Shown here: positions 6,067 through 9,648 of the stretch, one piece after another
Numbering within the stretch: the stretch's first letter is position 1
How the letters are laid out: every line of letters begins with the position of its first letter
From: Pseudomonas sp.
GTDB taxonomy: Bacteria > Pseudomonadota > Gammaproteobacteria > Pseudomonadales > Pseudomonadaceae
Assembly: GCA_029240955.1 (NCBI GenBank)
Contig: JARDZH010000032.1
Location: 1 to 9,648, forward strand
DNA: 9,648 nt
Reading direction: 5' to 3'
Notes under the pieces: generated by a model
What the model saw: the letters and a program-made list of their open reading frames with translations, nothing else
Told to the model about the DNA's origin: nothing
Databases searched by the model: none
Position numbers and translations under genes: made by a program

Positions 6067-7695
6067 TTATTTGCTGCCATAAAAATAGCCGAACGAAATC
6101 TTTCCATTGATCGATCGACTCGCTTCCACTTTTACATCAGCGTTCTCGTAGGAGCTGTCGAAGCTTGGAACAACGATCGGCCAGGTGATATCCCGTTTGA
6201 TGGTCACCTGGGTTCGGCCTTGCGAAGCGTTTCCATCGGGATGGCCTGTGAGGATGAAAGAAGTACCGGCTCTTGCTTTGATAATCCGGGCAGACTCCAC
6301 TTCATCGTTCGAGCAGCCATACGAATTGCTTTTCATCCTGACGTTATGCGCCGTACTGAAGGGCACCGTGCAGTCAAGATTCTCAGTGGCGTTGACGTTC
6401 TCGTAGAAAGTGATCGCTGCGTCACTGAAATCTGTGGGCGTACGACCGATGTCGATCCTGGATACCTTGCCGTTCAGGTTGTTGTTGCGAACGTACACGG
6501 ACTGAAAATGGCTGTAATTGAAGTTTTCTTCAAAATGCGGAAGCACGAAGTGCTCGTCGATACTGATGTCGCGCTTGATGTCGATAATGGCGTAATCGTC
6601 TTCCCCGCTACCGCCGGGATTGTCGTACACCTTGATCCTCGTGCCTTTGGGCAGACCGGAAAATGACAAGCTGTCAGCCTCATCGTTTTCACATCCTCCG
6701 GTAGGCAAGTTGAGCCGTTTCGAACCACTGGGAACAGCGCAGACCGTATCTTCATCCCGGCTGGCACTTTGTCCTTCCCACAGGTAGATACCTCCCTGAG
6801 TCAGCGTCCTCGTGTAAGGCAATGTATCGCCGTTGCGATAGTTATTGATGGCAATGAAGTTCGGCTCGACACCGCAATTGGCGGTGCGGCGCATCAGGTA
6901 GGTCAGGTTATTGTCATACGCGCCCGAGTCGAACGTCGTGGAGGTAATGGTATGGAACTGGTTCATCAGAAACAGCCTCTTCCATTGCTTGCCGGTGCTG
7001 GGAGACACCAGCCGAGTGTTCAGAGGTACTTCATCCCAGCGGGTGGGGCACGAGAAGTTGTGAAGCGCCTTGATGTTGGACGCTGCAGGTCCAAGCGTTT
7101 CCCAATGATTCTGAGTCAGCCAGTCCTTGTCATACAGCACAGTGACGGTTTTACCGCCGACTTTGTAATTGCCGCTGACCGAGTATTTATCGGTCATCAA
7201 TATGAGGCGGTTGTTCTGGTGGGCCATCTGGTTCAACGTGGGCCAGCTGGTAGATGTGAAGTTCGCCGGATTGAATGAAAAGTCTGCCAGCTCGGGCAAG
7301 GCCTCGAACACCTGCTGCAGATCGCCGCGATCCACGTAGGTCTCCAGAAACAATGTCACGACCTCGGACGGATTGTTGCGAAGAAAGGGGATGAACTCGT
7401 TTTTCAGCTGTTTACCGAGCGGGCCGTAACAGGCGATGCTCTTGTGACAGACCTTGATTCGTTCCAGCCCTTGCTTCTTGTTGTCGGTGTACAAATCCAG
7501 CATGAAGCCGCGAACTCCATCGTTCAGCTGACGAGGCATTTCCGCGAGGTTCTGGTTGATCTTTTCGTATGAATTATGCGTCGTGACCCAGTGATACTGG
7601 TCGAACGGCTTGTGGGTGTCCTGGAAGTTGGCAGCGTGGACATGGGTAATGCCAAGACACAGTGCGGTCAGGCTGCAGGTAATTAACGCGTTCAA
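6067..7695 (-). CDS. Secreted PI-PLC-X-domain phosphodiesterase with C-terminal repeats
   Basis: With the TTG start at 7695 the product has 542 residues. A Sec signal peptide covers about residues 1-21, with cleavage after HVHA. The PI-PLC X-like catalytic domain follows. His40 in TTHNSYE and His84 in KVCHKS are the expected general acid/base pair, GVRGFMLDLY carries Arg62 and Asp67, and Glu118 lies in the LFLETYVD strand after NNPSEVV. The pattern resembles the bacterial and plant At5g67130-like branch, not Bacillus PI-PLC, so the substrate (phosphoinositide, lysophospholipid or other phosphodiester) is open. Two related repeats follow, about residues 303-419 and 428-542, sharing I-x2-[WY]E, CxVP, GCxNDExxS, IKRDI and NGK[VI]S; they look like beta/gamma-crystallin-type modules. 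TTG is preferred because AAAAGGA lies eight bases upstream. An in-frame ATG at 7758 would add 21 residues, rich in rare codons, before the hydrophobic core. G+C is low relative to its neighbours. Confidence 0.82.
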   Translation of the reverse strand: MNALITCSLTALCLGITHVHAANFQDTHKPFDQYHWVTTHNSYEKINQNLAEMPRQLNDGVRGFMLDLYTDNKKQGLERIKVCHKSIACYGPLGKQLKNEFIPFLRNNPSEVVTLFLETYVDRGDLQQVFEALPELADFSFNPANFTSTSWPTLNQMAHQNNRLILMTDKYSVSGNYKVGGKTVTVLYDKDWLTQNHWETLGPAASNIKALHNFSCPTRWDEVPLNTRLVSPSTGKQWKRLFLMNQFHTITSTTFDSGAYDNNLTYLMRRTANCGVEPNFIAINNYRNGDTLPYTRTLTQGGIYLWEGQSASRDEDTVCAVPSGSKRLNLPTGGCENDEADSLSFSGLPKGTRIKVYDNPGGSGEDDYAIIDIKRDISIDEHFVLPHFEENFNYSHFQSVYVRNNNLNGKVSRIDIGRTPTDFSDAAITFYENVNATENLDCTVPFSTAHNVRMKSNSYGCSNDEVESARIIKARAGTSFILTGHPDGNASQGRTQVTIKRDITWPIVVPSFDSSYENADVKVEASRSINGKISFGYFYGSK

Positions 7696-7697
7696 AT

Positions 7698-7713
7698 CTG
7701 AAATCCTTTTCAG
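7698..7713 (-). promoter_or_regulatory. Shine-Dalgarno hairpin with GGA in the loop
   Basis: In the mRNA sense this is CTGAAA-AGGA-TTTCAG: a perfect six-base-pair stem with the Shine-Dalgarno core AGGA as the tetraloop (a hexaloop AAGGAT if the closing A-U pair opens). It sits two bases before the TTG start at 7695. GGA in a hairpin loop overlapping the ribosome-binding site is the classical RsmA/RsmE (CsrA) target geometry. The stem is seen directly; regulator binding is inferred. Confidence 0.55.
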
Positions 7714-7717
7714 TTCT

Positions 7718-7737
7718 TCCAGATCGGCTGATCTGGA
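7718..7737 (-). promoter_or_regulatory. Leader hairpin between the two GGA hairpins
   Basis: TCCAGATC and GATCTGGA form a perfect eight-base-pair stem around a four-base loop (AGCC in the mRNA sense). It lies four bases upstream of the Shine-Dalgarno hairpin. As DNA it could also be a dyad operator site. It falls in the phosphodiesterase leader if that gene starts at the TTG. Confidence 0.5.
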
Positions 7738-7746
7738 TGGGTTATG

Positions 7747-7764
7747 GCGCTCTTCCATGAGCGC
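7747..7764 (-). promoter_or_regulatory. Upstream leader hairpin with AUGGAA hexaloop
   Basis: In the mRNA sense GCGCTC and GAGCGC form a perfect six-base-pair stem around the hexaloop ATGGAA, which holds an A-N-GGA motif. The alternative ATG start at 7758 is located in this loop. The GGA here is 50 bases from the GGA in the Shine-Dalgarno hairpin, a spacing compatible with one RsmA/CsrA dimer bridging two sites. Confidence 0.5.
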
Positions 7765-7904
7765 ATTGCAAGTAAAGATCAACAGCCGGGCCGCTCAACC
7801 TCAGCCTTGTAACCACATCTGTAGGACTGTTCTATCGAGGACCTTCTGTCAGGTAGCTTGATGTTTCCTTGTGCGCTCATGGAGCACGTCGCAGCTTTGG
7901 GGTA

Positions 7905-7920
7905 CTGTACGGATAAACAG
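7905..7920. promoter_or_regulatory. LexA (SOS) box
   Basis: The sequence CTGTACGGATAAACAG matches the gammaproteobacterial LexA consensus CTGT-N8-ACAG exactly at all conserved ends, and with flanking bases reads TACTGT...ACAGCA. It lies 15 bases before the radical SAM gene's ATG, so LexA bound there would cover the promoter or the transcription start. Its A/T-rich right half (GATAAA) could be part of the -10 element. From memory, PA0069, the P. aeruginosa counterpart, was listed among LexA-regulated genes, which agrees. Confidence 0.82.
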
Positions 7921-7935
7921 CATTCGAGCCCATTC

Positions 7936-8994
7936 ATGTCCAGCCCCTCCCCGATCCGCGGTCGCGGAACCACGACCAATCCCCATAACCGCTTTGCGCC
8001 CAGCCGCTCGGTTGCCGAGGACGACGGCTGGTATCAGGAAGTGCCGTTGACTCAAGGCACACACGTCACCCTCGAAACCGCCAAAAGCATCATTACCCGC
8101 AACAGCTCGCCGGACATCCCGTTCGACCGCTCGATCAACCCGTACCGTGGTTGTGAGCATGGCTGCATTTACTGTTTCGCCAGGCCCAGCCACGCGTACT
8201 GGGACATGTCGCCGGGCCTGGATTTCGAAACGAAACTGATTGCCAAGACCAACGCCGCCGCGCTGCTGGAGCAGCAACTCTCGAAGCCCGGCTACACGTG
8301 TGCGCCCATCACTCTGGGAGCCAATACCGATCCTTATCAGCCCATCGAACGTGAACATCGGATCACCCGTGCCACGCTGGAAGTTCTGCTGCGTTATCGG
8401 CACCCGGTCAGCATCATTACCAAGGGCTCGCTGATCCTGCGTGATCTCGACTTGCTGGCAGAGATGGCAAAACTTCGGTTGGTGTCGGTGTTCATCAGTC
8501 TGACGACGCTGGACGATGAGCTCAAACGCACCCTGGAGCCTCGGGCGGCCGCGCCCAAAGCTCGGTTGCGAGCCATTCGCGTGATGCGCGACGCGGGAAT
8601 TCCGGTCGGCGTCCTGTGTGCACCGATGATTCCAATGATCAACGACAGCGAGTTGGAAGCATTATTGCGCGAGGCCAAGGCGGCCGGAGCGCTGAGCGCC
8701 AGCTACGTAATGCTGCGTCTGCCGCTCGAAGTCGCGCCGTTGTTCGACGAATGGTTGAAGACGCATTACCCGCAACGCGCAGATCATGTGATGAGTCTGA
8801 TTCGACAGAGCCGGGGCGGCGAGTTGTACGACAGTACGTTCGGTTCACGAATGCGAGGTGAAGGTCCGTTCGCTGACCTGCTGGCTCAGCGTTATGCCGT
8901 GGCGGTGAAGCGCTTGGGTCTCAACCAGCGTGACGCGCTCAAGCTCGACTGCAGCGCTTTCTGTCCGCCGGGAGGCCAGATGTCTCTGCTGTGA
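7936..8994 (+). CDS. PA0069-family radical SAM protein (spore photoproduct lyase-like)
   Basis: The product has 352 residues and no signal peptide. The radical SAM cluster motif is C-x3-C-x2-C: Cys73, Cys77 and Cys80 in YRGCEHGCIYCFARPSH. It binds a [4Fe-4S] cluster and cleaves S-adenosylmethionine to a 5'-deoxyadenosyl radical. The surrounding sequence matches the SplB-related COG1533 branch. The N-terminus PIRGRGTTTNPHNRF is characteristic of the PA0069 family, which supports the start at 7936 over upstream in-frame codons such as the TTG at 7858. The tail carries two more cysteines in LDCSAFCPPGG. A role in DNA damage is suggested by the LexA box just upstream and by kinship to spore photoproduct lyase, but the substrate is unknown. 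There is no strong ribosome-binding site (only GAG at 7926-7928). It is transcribed divergently from the phosphodiesterase gene. Confidence 0.93.
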   Translation: MSSPSPIRGRGTTTNPHNRFAPSRSVAEDDGWYQEVPLTQGTHVTLETAKSIITRNSSPDIPFDRSINPYRGCEHGCIYCFARPSHAYWDMSPGLDFETKLIAKTNAAALLEQQLSKPGYTCAPITLGANTDPYQPIEREHRITRATLEVLLRYRHPVSIITKGSLILRDLDLLAEMAKLRLVSVFISLTTLDDELKRTLEPRAAAPKARLRAIRVMRDAGIPVGVLCAPMIPMINDSELEALLREAKAAGALSASYVMLRLPLEVAPLFDEWLKTHYPQRADHVMSLIRQSRGGELYDSTFGSRMRGEGPFADLLAQRYAVAVKRLGLNQRDALKLDCSAFCPPGGQMSLL

Positions 8995-9106
8995 CTATTC
9001 GCGCCATGCTTGCGTCAGCCTCGGGCCAGAGCGGTTGCATTCAGTTTCACTTAAGCTTCGCGGGTTAGCCTGTGATTCGGGTTGAGACCAGCGGCAGCCT
9101 TCAACG

Positions 9107-9148
9107 GACGTGAACGTCATGCCAAACAACAGGGTCCATCCGGTTTGG
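9107..9148. repeat. Two small inverted repeats upstream of the beta-carbonic anhydrase gene
   Basis: The 202 bases between 8995 and 9196 hold no gene and no clear terminator. Two dyads are visible: GACGT-GA-ACGTC at 9107-9118, and CCAAAC (9122-9127) with GTTTGG (9143-9148) around 15 bases. Either could be an operator, but both are short. AATAAT at 9163-9168 resembles a -10 element, without a good -35. Confidence 0.3.
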
Positions 9149-9196
9149 TCAATGAAAGCATGAATAATCCACATCAATCCGTCAGAGGATGCAGAC

Positions 9197-9648
9197 ATGA
9201 GAGACATGGATAAACAGCCATCGGCTACTTCGGCGAAAAGTGAACACGCAGAGAGCGCCGAAGTAGCGTTGCAGCATATCGTGGATGGCTTCATGCATTT
9301 TCGCCATGAAGTGTTTCCCCAACAGCAGGAACTGTTCAAGAAACTGGCCACGGCTCAGAAGCCGCGTGCAATGTTCATCACCTGCGCCGATTCGCGCATC
9401 GTGCCTGAACTGATCACCCAGAGTTCGCCCGGCGACCTGTTCGTGACCCGTAACGTCGGTAACGTGGTTCCGCCTTATGGGCAGATGAACGGCGGTGTTT
9501 CCACTGCAATCGAATATGCGGTCGGCGCGCTGGGCGTCCAGCACATCATCATTTGCGGTCACTCCGATTGCGGTGCCATGCGTGCGGTACTCAACCCGGA
9601 CAGCCTCGAAAAAATGCCGACGGTCAAAGCCTGGCTGCGCCATGCCGA
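9197..9648 (+). CDS. Beta-class carbonic anhydrase, N-terminal part (cut by the window end)
   Basis: The first 150 complete codons are in the window; the family is usually about 210-245 residues, so the C-terminal third lies outside. The enzyme hydrates CO2 to bicarbonate in the cytoplasm. The zinc ligands are visible: Cys63 in ITCADSR, His122 and Cys125 in CGHSDCGAM. Asp65 and Arg67 form the conserved dyad of the active site, and RNVGNVVPP (85-93) and GGVSTAIEYAV (99-109) are family signatures. The ATG at 9197 is chosen because AGAGGA lies seven bases upstream; a second in-frame ATG at 9206 has a weaker site. The first 22 residues are polar and variable. It resembles the PA0102-type enzyme, which I recall lying next to a SulP-type transporter gene, so such a gene may follow. 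Confidence 0.95.
   Translation, partial: MRDMDKQPSATSAKSEHAESAEVALQHIVDGFMHFRHEVFPQQQELFKKLATAQKPRAMFITCADSRIVPELITQSSPGDLFVTRNVGNVVPPYGQMNGGVSTAIEYAVGALGVQHIIICGHSDCGAMRAVLNPDSLEKMPTVKAWLRHA

Noticed and set aside
6148..6166. REP-like GTAGGAGC element
   Set aside because: It lies within the second repeat of the phosphodiesterase coding sequence and lacks a clean palindrome.
6040..6666. Open frame of 208 codons on the plus strand
   Set aside because: It is antisense to the repeats of the phosphodiesterase, whose two units align only in the minus frame.
9119..9163. Possible 14-residue leader peptide before the beta-carbonic anhydrase
   Set aside because: There is no ribosome-binding site, no run of regulatory codons and no attenuator hairpins.

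Overview
The window looks like chromosomal DNA from a Pseudomonas, most likely of the P. syringae group. This rests on high GC with matching third-position bias in most genes, and on a gene order (HAD phosphatase, gamma-carbonic anhydrase, prlC, YheV-like zinc ribbon, 'PA0069-family' radical SAM protein) that matches the P. aeruginosa PA0065-PA0069 neighbourhood as I remember it. The genus is a confident inference; the species group is a guess.

Left part (1-1842): a small exported DUF1161 protein (+), a small lipoprotein of unknown role (-) whose stop codon abuts that of DUF1161, and a divergent lipoprotein metallopeptidase (+). Middle (1880-5538): a minus-strand pair of a HAD phosphatase and a gamma-class carbonic anhydrase-like protein lies opposite a plus-strand operon of oligopeptidase A (prlC) and a zinc-ribbon protein that overlap by four bases. 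Both divergent genes appear to start with GTG. A long hairpin and then a strong bidirectional terminator end this block.

Accessory part (about 5643-7695, minus strand): base composition drops clearly here. It holds a secreted PI-PLC-X-type phosphodiesterase with two tandem C-terminal repeats, then a 50-codon open stretch without a good start, and a 78-residue acidic protein. The phosphodiesterase gene appears to start at TTG behind a leader with three consecutive perfect hairpins. Two of them show GGA in the loop, one being the Shine-Dalgarno sequence itself. That is the architecture of RsmA/CsrA targets and the most interesting signal in the window.

Right part (7905-9648): a canonical LexA (SOS) box lies 15 bases before the start of a radical SAM protein of the spore-photoproduct-lyase superfamily, which implies DNA-damage control. 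After about 200 bases without a gene, the window ends inside a beta-class carbonic anhydrase. I saw no tRNA, rRNA, CRISPR array, insertion sequence or attachment site.
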